Below, piece by piece: positions 50,463-62,900 of a stretch of DNA of 64,000 bases. Made by a program: the position numbers and the translations under genes. Origin of the DNA: Centropus unirufus (taxonomy: Eukaryota; Chordata; Aves; Cuculiformes; Centropidae); assembly GCA_013397695.1 (NCBI GenBank), contig VYZI01000169.1:429963-493962 (forward strand). Reading direction: 5' to 3'. The notes beneath the pieces are model-generated. The model worked only from the letters and a program-made list of their open reading frames with translations, made no database searches and was not told the DNA's origin. Every line of letters starts with the position of its first letter. Position 1 is the stretch's first letter.

Positions 50463-52927
50463 GGGGGAGAAGACAAGAGCATCCTGGCCTCTCCCAAAAC
50501 CAGCATGGACAACAGGAGCAGGGAAGAGACCTTCCCCTGTTCTCAGCGTGGTGCACCTCAGATCCTGATTGAATTTTTGTAACCATGCAATCTTTGGGCA
50601 GGGGTTGGTTTATTGCAATGTGGAGCTGCGCTATGCCAGTGCCACTGGTACACCCCAGTGACTGACGCTGCCCTGGGCTTGCTCTGCTAGTGGAGGACTA
50701 AACCCCCCAACATCCTGATGCCTCTGTCACCACAGTGCAGGAACCGAGGGATTTTTCCAGGAGACGGTTTTAAACTTCCCTCTGGCAATGCAAAGCAGAC
50801 GCATGTTGTGGCAAAGGCCAGCAGAGCTGCTTGTCTGCCCTGTCAACGTCTCTACATGCTTCAAAATTATTCTATGTGAAAATTTTCTTCTTCGAGTGAC
50901 CCCTACTCCCTGGAGAAGAGTGGTGCGAATTACTCCCACTGCCCTCTTCCATAGGTGCCATGAGAACAATGTGTGTCTCCCAGTTGGTGCTTTCATCCAG
51001 TAGTTTTTAACAGAGATAACCCCCTGCCCTCATACAGAGAATATTCTGTAGTAGAAGACAAAGATATTGGCTTCAGAGATAGATCCAAATCTATACAATA
51101 CTATTTAATCTTCTTAGGGACTGCAGGTATTAAACTGGATTGGCTGTTCCTCCACCAATATGTCCTTCACACCTGACCCTCTCTTGTATTAGAGCTTTGC
51201 TAGCAGAGGCGTCCTGAAAATGGGATCATTTTCATCTGCCTCTCTCTGCAACAGCATCTCCCATCTGGCCGTTAAGTGTCAAAGAAGCTTCCAGTACTAC
51301 TCTCAACCATTGGAACTCCTCCTCCTCTTGGATGGCCTCTTTGGAAGGTAAGCTGTGGAGGTTTCTTTGATTGCTTCAGGTCTCTGATGACTGAGAGTCC
51401 AACCCATGAAAAAGGAGTTGACCTGTAAGAGGCAATGCATTCTGGAAAGAAATGGTAAAAATGGTAAACAGAGATTAGAAAAGCAAGGAGCCTGACAGTC
51501 AAGTATTGTGAAAGGCTGGAGAACTCTTAGATTTGATCTTGGCTTTGGATATATTTCTGCAACAGACCTTGCAGAAGACCTTTCAAGCCTCTCATTTTGG
51601 AGAGGACAATCAAAAGTAGTTTTTAAAGAGGGGTGTTTACATATGTCTCCTGTTGTCTCTGTTGTTCTTTTTACTCTTTATTAGGAAGGGTTATTTCTTA
51701 ATAAATGTGCACTCTGTGGTACATGTTATATTATGCAGTTATGCCATAGGCACATTCATGTTCTTTCTGCATATGGAAAGCAAAGTTTACATCATCTATT
51801 TATCTAGGTGCTCCCACAACTCTCTATTACTGTTGCCTTAGTGATCCTTCCAGCTATTTAAAATAAGATAATAATGCTTGTCTTGCAAGAAATTTAGGCT
51901 GATTACTTCACTGGCTGTTATGCAAGAGGGCGTGTGATAACTTGCATGAAGAGCTTATCTGGGAATGGCTTACAAAACTGTGATCCACGTCCAGCTCAAG
52001 AATAACATAACATTCCCACTGGAATGGGGTGGAGGGAATCCATGAAGAAGTGTTATTCTACATCAACCAGTGCTGGGGGGTAGATTATGTCCACCCCAAA
52101 ATCACTGCCTCCATACAGTCACAGCTATAGGCTCTGTTGCTCTGGCATTTACAATTCCTCTCCTTTTCTAAATGCTGTTCATATAATTACGCAAGACATG
52201 CTAATAACTCCCTAATAAAAGGTATGATTACAATTCCACTTTGCCAGTTCTGATATCTACAGCAAGGCTTGAAACTGTGTAGTCATAGAAACGAATGCAG
52301 CACCCGCAGTTATACTAGAACCAAGTCTTCTTCCTGCTCTTTTCAAACTGAAGGGAAAAAGATCTCCAGTGCTTAGTTAGCATTCTGTGGGAATGCAAGA
52401 CTGGAAAGCCAGGGAGCAGCATAGTTGGGAACTATCAAGCAGTTTTCACCCTCTTGTTGAGGTTACTTGAGTGAATAATGGTTCTGCTTGAAGGGAGGTT
52501 TTAAAAGTGATTTTGTCTTTGGAGCGTCATCTTTTTTAGCAATTTAAAGTAGGTTCCTTGACAGAAGCCATATCCTTTTCTCAGCAGAACACGGACCCAG
52601 TCATTAATAATACAGACTAAAAACTGGACTGAAGGAAAAACACAGACATTAATAACTGCTGGATATGGGCGTTAGGTGGAATCAGAATTCAGCTCAGATT
52701 AGACTGTCTCAGACAACTCCTTTCCATACTAAACCAAAGCTATGATTATTAATCAGCATTGCCTCTAGGCATAAGAAAAATAAGAGTGAAACCTGAGTCT
52801 AGATCTGATTTTACTTATTTAAGTCCATTTCTTTCTATTGCAAAACAGGAAAGCAGCCAATGCAGTAGTTAACCAAATTGTGGGAAGCTGCCATATTTTA
52901 TATTTCACACTGGATTTTCTTTTGCAG
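50463..52927. other. INTS14-SLC24A1 intergenic / upstream region
   Basis: No coding exon recognised. SLC24A1 exon 1 (non-coding in other vertebrates) may lie here but cannot be placed. Several GATTA/TAATC homeodomain cores (about 51901, 52084, 52225, 52744-52754) are scattered through it. Confidence 0.4.
52744..52758. promoter_or_regulatory. candidate CRX/NRL-type composite site
   Basis: GATTATTAATCAGCA: inverted GATTA and TAATC cores (OTX/CRX type) overlapping TGCTGA on the minus strand (a MAF/NRL half-site), about 170 bp upstream of the SLC24A1 exon 2 acceptor. The motif is seen; the function is inferred from the rod-specific role of the gene. Confidence 0.25.
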
Positions 52928-53077
52928 GACCCTACCCTACACTTTGAGCCATGCAGTTTCACTCCTGATGCTTAATATCATAAAGAGACTCCAATGGTGG
53001 ATGTAAGCACAAACCACTGACCAAAAGAAGTCTTCAGTGGCTTCTGGATACGACTTTGATTTTTGAACCCTTAAGAA
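52928..53077 (+). other. SLC24A1: SLC24A1 5' UTR in exon 2, with two uORFs
   Basis: The acceptor TTTCTTTTGCAG ends at 52927. The leader contains uORF1 at 52951-52968 (5 codons plus stop) and uORF2 at 52968-53006 (12 codons plus stop). They overlap as TGATG. The main ATG at 53078 has A at -3 but C at +4. Confidence 0.65.
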
Positions 53078-53986
53078 ATGCATTTACCACGGAGAAGGCG
53101 GCTACAACGGAGCCGAATCTTTTTCTTGCTTGCCGTAGTGTTGCTCTACTCTCTTTACCAGCTCCAGTTCAGCGCCCCTGCCCTTCCAGCACCCCACCCC
53201 ATGGACTCTGTCAAAGTGACCTCCAAAGACCTCTCCAGAAACAGAACTGCCGTAAGAGGCAATGCCACAGCAGCACCCAAAATAAGACACTGTGTGTATC
53301 TGAATCCTGAGCCAACCGTGCCCATCACACCAGTGGATACAACACCAAGGAGAGAAAATGCCAGTGAAAGCTCCCCAGATGGAACGCCACCATATGAGTC
53401 CAAAGGAGAATATCCCCAGGACCTATTTAGTGTGGAAGAACGCAGGCAAGGGTGGGTTGTACTTCACATCTTTGGCATGATATATGTATTTGTGGCCTTG
53501 GCCATAGTGTGTGATGAGTATTTTGTCCCCGCTTTGGGAGTGATCACAGAGAAGTTGCAGATCTCTGAAGATGTGGCTGGAGCCACCTTCATGGCAGCAG
53601 GTGGATCAGCACCAGAACTCTTCACCTCCCTCATAGGTGTCTTCATCTCGCACAGCAATGTGGGCATCGGTACCATTGTGGGCTCAGCCGTGTTTAATAT
53701 CCTCTTTGTCATTGGCACCTGTGCCCTCTTCTCGAGGGAGATACTCCACCTGACATGGTGGCCCTTATTTAGAGACATCTCCTTCTACATTGTAGACTTA
53801 CTGATGCTCATCCTGTTTTTCCTAGACAGTGTCATTGATTGGTGGGAAAGCCTCCTTTTACTGACTGCTTACGCCACATACGTATTCACTATGAAACAGA
53901 ACGTGTACCTAGAACAATGGGTGAAGCAGGAGCTGAACAAGAAGCTAAGTGCTGTGCAGGCAGCATCAGCAGAGCATATACGAAAG
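53078..53986 (+). CDS. SLC24A1: SLC24A1 exon 2 coding part
   Basis: Residues 1-303, ending SAEHIRK; donor GTTGGT. One large exon holds the signal-anchor, extracellular loop, alpha-1 repeat and the first membrane cluster. An in-frame ATG at residue 42 exists, but the upstream one supplies the basic and hydrophobic anchor. Confidence 0.96.
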
Positions 53987-56900
53987 GTTGGTGTCCTTAT
54001 TGTTCAGAGGGCAAGTTGGAAATAATTCATTCTAGCATAAACCACAAAGAAAAACTGCATCTCCTTCGCAAAGTGCATGTTCAATCCAAACCACAGGATA
54101 CAGGTACTGATCAATGATTGTGGTTATAAAATGGGGGAAACATGATCTAGGTAGCAAAGATTCTAAGAGGTTGGAGAACACCTCTAAAATGGAATTTTAC
54201 CTTTGCAGCTACTAAAGATACTGTTTGTGGTCACTTACCTGCTTTCAAAGGGATTTTGTTCACTTGGTTGTTGTAAAGGAGTTTCAGAAAAAAACCTTAG
54301 AGGAACACTTTGTTAGTCTGGGAATAGGATTGGACAATTCTGTGTTAGACAGAGGAGAAAAGGCCTTGGGTAAGAGGCACTGTCCAAACCTCTTGCAGGT
54401 GAGAGACGGAGGAAATTCACTGCCCCCCCTCCACAACTGGGTGTGTTGCTGGGACACTGTGGGTGTCTCTTGTTAAACATCCTGCAGCACAGAAGGGGAT
54501 CTGGAAGCCTTTAGCTCCCACCACCTCTCCCAGTCACCATTCGACAACAAGATCCGAATGTCCAAATCCCATTTCCATGCACTGCCCACAGTCATATGTG
54601 CTCCGAGACGCGATTCCATGTGCCACTGGTGCTCAGACAGGGAAGTTTGTGGTTGAAACTACACACTCCGAGTTTGAGACCAGGGCCCTTCACTCACTGT
54701 CTTCTGGAGGAAGAGTTGGCTGCTTACACAAAGCCAGTATCTGAAAGTGTCCCCAGAGCCAATTATCTTTTCAAACTGGCAGATCTGGCCAGGACATGGT
54801 CTCCAGAACACTTGGGGGTCTGTCTTCTTGTGTGTCCCTCCCCAGGTCTCCTACAATGTCTCTGTCCTCTTAACCTATGCTACAGCCAACTGTTGGGCAG
54901 CACCCATTAGATTTCAGATTGTCCTCTGGCTTTGGCATGCTTTACTACTCAGATGCACATCACTGGCACTCAAGCACGCTTTGCTCTGTCTGGTCTTGAC
55001 ACTCCAGGTAACTTAAGGAAAGAAAGGAAGAGGAGTGAGGGTAGTTGAAGTGATGCAGAATCAAGAAAGTGCTTTTTTCTCCTCCTCCTGGTCTGTCTTT
55101 CAGCCAGGGCTCGAGGCCGGGGGTCCTGAAAGCTCATGTGCGGTATTCCAGTGGGATACACACACAATACTGCAGCTATACACATACATCACTGTGGACA
55201 TCACCAATCACCACAAATCAAATTGAACCCTTCAGACTGAAGGGAAAAAAATCTCTGCAATTTAGGCTTAGAGAGAACTCTCACTAGCATACAGTAGCAT
55301 GACAGAATTGCTAGACCTTACTCTTGGGAGAACTAAATTACCTATATGGAAATTAGTGCTGATAACTGGAAATAAATACTCCTTTGCATCTTCCCTTTGC
55401 CTGTCAGGGTTCAGATGTTTGGGGCTGAAGTCCAGGGCTGCCTATATCTGCAGGAATCAGATGGCAGAGGCCATTTGAGTGCACCTCCAGGCACCTGCGT
55501 CATCCCTGAGGGGCTGTAGGTAGAATCCTGTTTCTCTTGGAGGCCACATGGGTTTAGGGAGAGCACATAGCGTCAGCTCTTTCAGTAGCATCCATGCATG
55601 GTCGTTTGTATTGGCCGTCCCACTGTGTCACGGGCAGCAGCCTGAAGAGCTGTCATTATGTGCTGAAAAAGCAGGTGAGGGGGTTGTGATGGTCAATTGT
55701 TTTTGTTCTTGCTTGCATACAGAAAAGCACTGGGGCCATGGCAGATGACGGAACAAAGAAGCCAGCAGATGGGAGGAGGCTGCAGGTAGGTCTAAGCAAC
55801 TAAAGAAGGACCTGAAGTCACTGTATTTTTAACCCCTCTCTATGTCAGGTTGTGAATAAAGGTGTCAACTTCTATGTGGAGAAACCTGGACCAAATCCTG
55901 CTTTATGCAAAGAACCAGCCACGCTTACAACACCCACACCTGACGTAAGAGGTTGCTTGGCTGAGCTGTGTCCTTGAAGGGACTTTTATCAAAATTAAGA
56001 GATGGCTCATGTTTCCCAAGTGGATTTTACTGGCAGGATGCTATTTATTCTGCACTGTAAACAAACATAAGAGAAAATCAGGGCATGACTTCTCTTACCT
56101 GGTTTCATGGGTAATTTTCCTCTTGAGGTCCCAAATCACGGGCTTCCAGGGTCTGTCCTTCACGTACTGAACACTGAAGAGCTCATTCCTCAGGTCCTGG
56201 TTAAACTGATGACCTTTTGTCTTCCCTGTGTCCGCCAGCCATTGCACAGATAGGCCGATCTGATGTAGTGGCTACATGTGCATAAAATACAGGTGTTAGC
56301 TTCCTCAAATGGATGCTACTTGTCCCTCTGTGCACTTAATCTACCCGTACTAATTAATGTTCAGTCAGGAGCTCATTACGACTCTGGTGTTGACTATACG
56401 AACAGAGCATCAAAGCTTTTGAGTTAAGCAGGATACTTGGTGTGAGTCTAGCATTACCTTTTAGCAGCATATGAATCTACAGTTAATAACATGGTTATGA
56501 CTAAAAGCACTGCATGCTTTGATTATTGTAATTTAGAATAACTTTCTGTTGGTGCTGAATCTGTGCAAGTCCGTTGTATTTACCTAAGGACAGTTTGGCC
56601 TGCTACCTCATGAGCGTGTCTCTTGCTGTGAGCGGTCGGTTCTGACAGCCACCCTGCAAAATTGATTGCAGAGACCATTTAAAATCCATGCTAAGGCTGC
56701 TCCTAGCATTGGAGGAATCAGCCTCTGTATAACACACATCTCAGGGCAGAGGCGAACCAACAGAGGAGAAGTTTTGAGGAGGAAATTGCTAGTGACTGCT
56801 GTATTGACTGCTGGTGAGGCTGCACCTTGAATCCTGGGTTCAGTTTTGGGCTAAGAGTTATGAGGAGAGGTTGAAAGACCTGGGGTTGTTCAGCCTGGAG

Positions 56901-59900
56901 AAGAGGTAGTTGAGGGGAGACCTCATCCCTACCTCCAACTGCCTGAAAGGAGGGTGTGGAGAGGTGGGTGCTGGTCTCTTCTCTCAAGTGACAGGGGATG
57001 GGACAAGGGAGGAATGGCCTCAAGCTGCACCAGGTCCAGGTTGGACATTAACAAAAAATTTTTCACTGAAAAGGTCATTAGGTGCTGGAACAGGCTACTT
57101 AGGGAGGTGGTGGAGTCACCATTCCCAGTGGTATTTAAAACCCAGGTGGATGAGGTGCTTGGGGATATGGTTTAGTGGTGGACAGGTACAGTTGGACTCT
57201 TTTCCAACGTGGTGATTCTATGATTGTGCCTTTCCATAGCCTGGATCAGCCTTACAGCGAGGCAGCAGCTCAGCCTCCCTACACAACTCTCAAATGCGCA
57301 GCACCATCTTCCAACTCATGATCCACACCCTGGACCCCCTGGCAGAAGGTGAGTGAATGCTCCTCATCTGCGGGACTTGGCTTTACAGCCCCAGAGCAGC
57401 CTCACTGGGAATCCTTTGTATGTCAGGGTTTTGGGGGACAGCGACTCACCTGTGAAATGAAGCTCTGAACATCACAGGTAACAGGAAGGGTAGGGACCTC
57501 TGCAGCAGTGAGATTTGTCCCTTATGATGACATGGCTAGCAAGGACAAACACCTTAGAGTTTGGCCCTGCCATATCTTACTTTGCCTGTGCCGCCCAAGT
57601 TGCTGCTGTGGTGGCAGCTGTGCTGCAGCTTGAGAGGAGATGAGAGCAGGTGGAGCAGCTGCTGTTGCTGGGTCCCTCAAGCAGAGGTGGTCACTGCAGT
57701 CCCCTGAATTCTGCTGTCCCTCTGCCAGCAGGAGCAGCAAACAGGAGTCACAGGCTCTCCCCATGTCATAGCTCAGAACATCTTCCTTCCTCTTCTTAGC
57801 TCAGACCTCACCCCAGGTTTGGCACAGCAGCATTTAATGCTGACTACATTCTTGAGAAGGAGCTGCTCAACCTGTTGGTCCCATTTGCAATGAGAACATG
57901 AGGGGCTGTGCGTACAGCTGTGTTCATGAGGCCTAAACCTGAAGAAGAAAAAGAAGTTAAAACCCTTGAAGAAATATCATTTTGGTAGTGCTTAAAATCT
58001 TGAGATCCAAAATTCACAGCAGGTTCCAATGACGGTAGCTGAGGCAATCCATATGCGATTTAGACCAAGAGTGAGCACCTGTAAAAGCCCATCTGCAAGG
58101 CTGCGGAAAAACCACTGCCATGGTAACCTGGACCCAGAGCACTTTGCAGGTGAGGGGCCAACTCCCCAGGGCTGGTCAGCTCAGGATTAAGATGACTTCT
58201 TTTAAACTGCCCAGGGTGCAGAGATGGTGCATCTTCAGACAGAGACGGGGTCTTTGCACACAAACTTTTGTGAGTCTAGAGGAGGCCACAAAGATGATGT
58301 AAGGGCTGGATCACCTCTGCTATCGGGACAGGCTGAGAAGGCTGGGGTTGTTCATCCTGGAGAAGGGAAGGCTGCAGGTAGACCTTAGAGCAGCTTCCAG
58401 CACTGAGAGGGGCTCCACGATGGCAGGGAGTGCAGGGTTAAGATGAAGGGGAACGGTTTTAACTTTAATACAAACAGAGTGTGGAAGTCAGTTTTGCAAT
58501 AAATGGTGAAGATTGTTAAAAAAGGGCATTCTTTAGATTTTCTTTCCTAGCTCAGCACATGCCCAGCCCTGCTGCTGCCCTACTTGTTCTAAAGAGATTA
58601 TCTGTTGTCCATTCAAGGAGAGATTGAAGCTAAGCAGATCAACACCTCTTGTGTCTATCACAGAGGTTACAAAAAGGACTCTCCAGATCAAAATCCCAGC
58701 TGCACAAACTTGATTGAGGGAACAAGGGAGGCTCGGTAAGATTAGCAAGACAGAGGAGCATCTGCTTTGCCAGGTTTTAGTAAAGACACCCGTCATGTTA
58801 CTAAAAGAAGCTTAGCAGAAGCGAGACTCATCAGGGTTTGCTGTGCACCCCAAAGGTGCACAAGGATAACCCCAAACATTTTCACGAGGACATGCCCTTG
58901 CCTTTAGCATCAGAAAGTGCCAGACCTGAGGGGCTGCTGCACCTCTCACCCTTCCTGCACATCTAAGTGCCTTTGTGCAGCATCTGCCCGTGCCAGCCTG
59001 GCACACACTTGGCTTTATGGCCCAGGCTGGTGTCCTGGTGCAACCCTGGGCCCTCAGTAGGAGTTGTGGGGACCTGAGGATGCCAGCTCAGGACAGAGAG
59101 TGCCCAGCACTGCCCAGCCAGCTCAGTCCAGAACACACCACGGGAGGGTTTCAATGCAATTGGGGCCCCGCTGGCCCTGCTAAAGAGCCTGCATTACCAC
59201 AACTTGTGAACATTTAATAAATGGGACCTGTGGAGTGGTTTGGAGTTTCTCTGAAAGAAAAGTTCCCCTCGCCTTTCAGTTGGGCAGAATGAGTTGCTAT
59301 TTCTGGGAGAGGCAGCCACTAGATGGGAGTGTGTCCATATGTACTTAAGCAGGTCTGACAGCAGGGACGATGTGAGGATGGCATACAAACCCTCCAAAAG
59401 GTTATTTCTTAGAACTGTTACTATAAGAACGCCACTGAGATAAGGGCACAACCTCTGGGCAGGTACCTGCCTGTTTCACTCCACACTACTAGAACAGAGA
59501 CAGCTCCTTACAAAAGACACTGATAGAGTTACTGATATTATAACAGCGCAGCACTCTGAATCAAGGAGCTGGTGCCCCAGGTCCTGTGTTTCTAGTGAGA
59601 GACACTCCTCGCCCTGCTGCATTCCTACCTAAAGAAAAGGGAGTCTGAAGGAAAGGAATCATTTATGAATAGTCTGAGAAACCCGAGTACCTTGAGGATC
59701 TTGGCCAAAATGAAGTGACTTCCCCAGGAAGACTCTGAAAAAGGATTTGAGCCTGAAAGGCACATCAGGAGTGCAAGCTCAGCCTTTGTGTTGACAGCAC
59801 TGCAGGTCTTTGGTACCACAGCTCCCAGTGATCGCCACCAAATCCCTGCTTTTTGCAGTGTGTGCAGCACTGTCTGTACTGGACACATTCCTGTAATTAG

Positions 59901-62900
59901 GTTGCATCATTAAAGATGATCCCAAAGCAATTTATCTTTTGTCAAGGGTCTGTGTTCCTCCCTGCCAGTGCCCACAGCATCAGCACTTATTGGATCCAGT
60001 AAAGAACACTCTACAAAATAAAAAGGTTGCCAACTATTTCTCAGCAGTTTCTAACTTAACCTGCTGCAGCTGCGATCTGTTTCCTTCCGTATCCTGCAGC
60101 TGCATTTTATTGGGCAACCCAGCTCTTCTAGGGCAGCAAGAGTCCAAAAATGTGGGAAAAACTGCCAGCACTGAGCATCTAAAACCAACTTGCAGAGGCA
60201 GGAGCCTCAGAAATGAAGCAGGTCTGAAACACAAACCTTGTTTCACTGTTCCTAACGCAATGCCCCTTGCGTGAAACAGATTTTTGAGATTTGAAAAGTG
60301 GCTTAGGTTCAAGAATGGTTATTTTTTTTCTTTTTGTATCAAAAAGGGATCATTACTTCAGTCCTTTTGTGTACAGGAGACCAGGTGTTTTCCTTCAGAA
60401 GTGCTAACATTTACATTGCACCCTCAATTACAGTTTTGACAGAAGTTTTAATTTGAAGAGTGCCTTTTGTTTAATTAACAATTTCTCACCACTTAAGTCT
60501 TCACCCCTCCCCTTTCTCTGAAACCATGTAGAAGCAGAACATGAGATCTTTTCAACATCTTCTCATTAAGACACCAGAGGGAACTGTTGAGGAATTAGAG
60601 GGAACAAGAATTTCGGAAAGACAGAGGGACCTTCTCACTTCTGTACCTCCAGTCTTACATTGGATTATTCCTACAGTTATACAGGGAGGAAGACAGAAGC
60701 CTGCTTGTGCTTTTAAATGAAGAAAAAGGCTCCCACAGAGCAGTCTACCCTCAGTACACCCCAGTTAACAAGCTAATGGGTCTGGAATCAGACCAGAATG
60801 GAGCAGCAGGCAGTGTCGCAGGCTGGAGCTGAGCTGGAAGGCTGAAAGCAGCCACAGTTTCTCCTTGTCTCGTTAGCATCGAATCACTTGCTTTAAGAGA
60901 ATCATGATACCAAGGGGTGAAAAGTAATGAGGGTTTTTTATGTCCATTTTTAGGCATCAGAATCCCCAAATTCCCTGCGATCAGGCCAAATTTTAAAGAA
61001 ATCTTTCTTGCTGCATGTTCTAAGTTAGTTCTGTTAGATTCAATATTAGAGCCAAAGAATGAAACATAAGAGCCAAACTCAAGGGGGAAGCTCAAGCTAT
61101 CACCTTAAGTCTAGCCTGGATACTTTCAATCCATGAGAGAGGAGTCCTCCTCAAGGTCCCTGGACACTGGCATGTCCTGTGGGACGCCTCACAGAGCAGA
61201 GGGCAGAGTGACCTGCAGTGAGTGCTCCTGAGGGCTGCAGTTCTCAGCGAGGGCAGCCAGCACAGCACTGCACACCCACAGGGCCAGCACGCTGCCCTGC
61301 TCAGCTAATCCCCAGCACTAGCAAGGGCTGAGCTGGCAGATATCCCCCCTCCCCATGCTGACCTGCAGATCTGGCCAGCTTACAGCCAGCTCGTCCTCCA
61401 GTCTTGGTCCATGAAATGTGTGTCAGAGGAATTAAAAGAGGCTGATTGCATGAGAACTGGATAGTGGCCTGGGCCTAATCTGTTTATCCTGACAGAGATA
61501 CTCACAGGCTCCGCTCGGGTCAGTGCTCGCAGCCTGCAGCCCAGGTGAGGGCAGGAAGCCAGGAGCTTGAATTTATATAATCGCTTTCAGGCTGAGCTTG
61601 ACTGCCCTGACCCTGCTGACAGAAGCTTTTGCAACAGCTTTTGGGAAAAGCTCAACAGAAAGATGAGTTACCCAATGGTCAGAGGAGACTGGGAGCAAAA
61701 GGTCACCTCTTCATTGCCTTGCACCAGTAGGTACGCTTGTGCTTAGCATCGGGAGATGGAAAAGGAAGCAAAGCACTCACCTGCTCTCTGGTAGGGTTCA
61801 ACGTGGACAAGGAGCATGGAAGAGTCAGGTTCTTTAGTTGCAAATGAGAAGTGCTCATTGTTCTGTCTCTGTTCAGCCATTCCAATCCCCAGAGGAAATA
61901 CCAGTTGGTAAAAAATGTCTGTCAGACAGTAACAGGATTCATTCCAGAACAGGACTCGTCCCCAGAGGCCTTAATGTCTGAGCAGGTCCAGTTATTGGGA
62001 CCAAAACCTACTGATTTTCACGAGGCTCAGCTCAGATCAGTACATCTGCCTGCATGGCTCAGGGCTTTAGACCTGCTATTTCTATTAACTCAGTATCACG
62101 GCGATGAATAAAGCATTGGGGCCCTGCCCTTGAGGCAGAACGACACCAGCACCTTCTGGTTGCACAGTCAACAGTTTAGTAGATTAAATCAGTGGGATAA
62201 AACTTTGCAAGGAAATTAATTTACAGCCCTGCACAAGCCAAGCACAGCACGGCCAATTTCTTGTGGCCAGTGTCCATGTGCAAACCCAGTGACCCTCAAC
62301 AGAGGACACAGATTAGAGAAAAACAAGAATTATCTTGGAGCTGATGATTTGCTCCCTTTCAGGGAGGGCAGGAGTTAAGATCTTTGAGCACAGCACCCAG
62401 CTGTGTGTACAGGCACCTTTTCACAGCTCACTGTAAAACAGCTCAGGCTCGGCTGAGCAGAGCATGTTTTGCAGTGGAAGAAGCCCTCAGCAGTCCCAGA
62501 AATACAGGACTGGACACTGCACTGGCAAAGATGGGCTCTTGGGTAGCCTGGACCATCTCGAACCTGGATAAGAGGAATTTCTCCAGCAGAGGAGACACAT
62601 GTATTTATAAAATCAATCATTTTCCAGATAACCGGAACATAAAAGCGTTTTATTTGATCCTTACCATCAGGTTGCCAGGTGGCAACCAGTGCAGTAAAGC
62701 CTCTTCAACAGCCACATGGCAGAAAGAAGGCATCGTTTTTAGCTTGTATGCAACCCAGCCTGGAAAAAATCGAGTCCTTTGGGAACAAAGTGATATTGCA
62801 TCAAAACTCCTCCTCTGTTCTCTCTGCATTTCCTCCCTACGAAGTACAGTTGCCCCCTATATTACTGAACTGGAAAGGATTTCTCTTCCCTCTAGATTCT

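Noticed and set aside
56718..57215. ORFs of 73-101 codons in SLC24A1 intron 3
   Set aside because: Entirely CR1 sequence.
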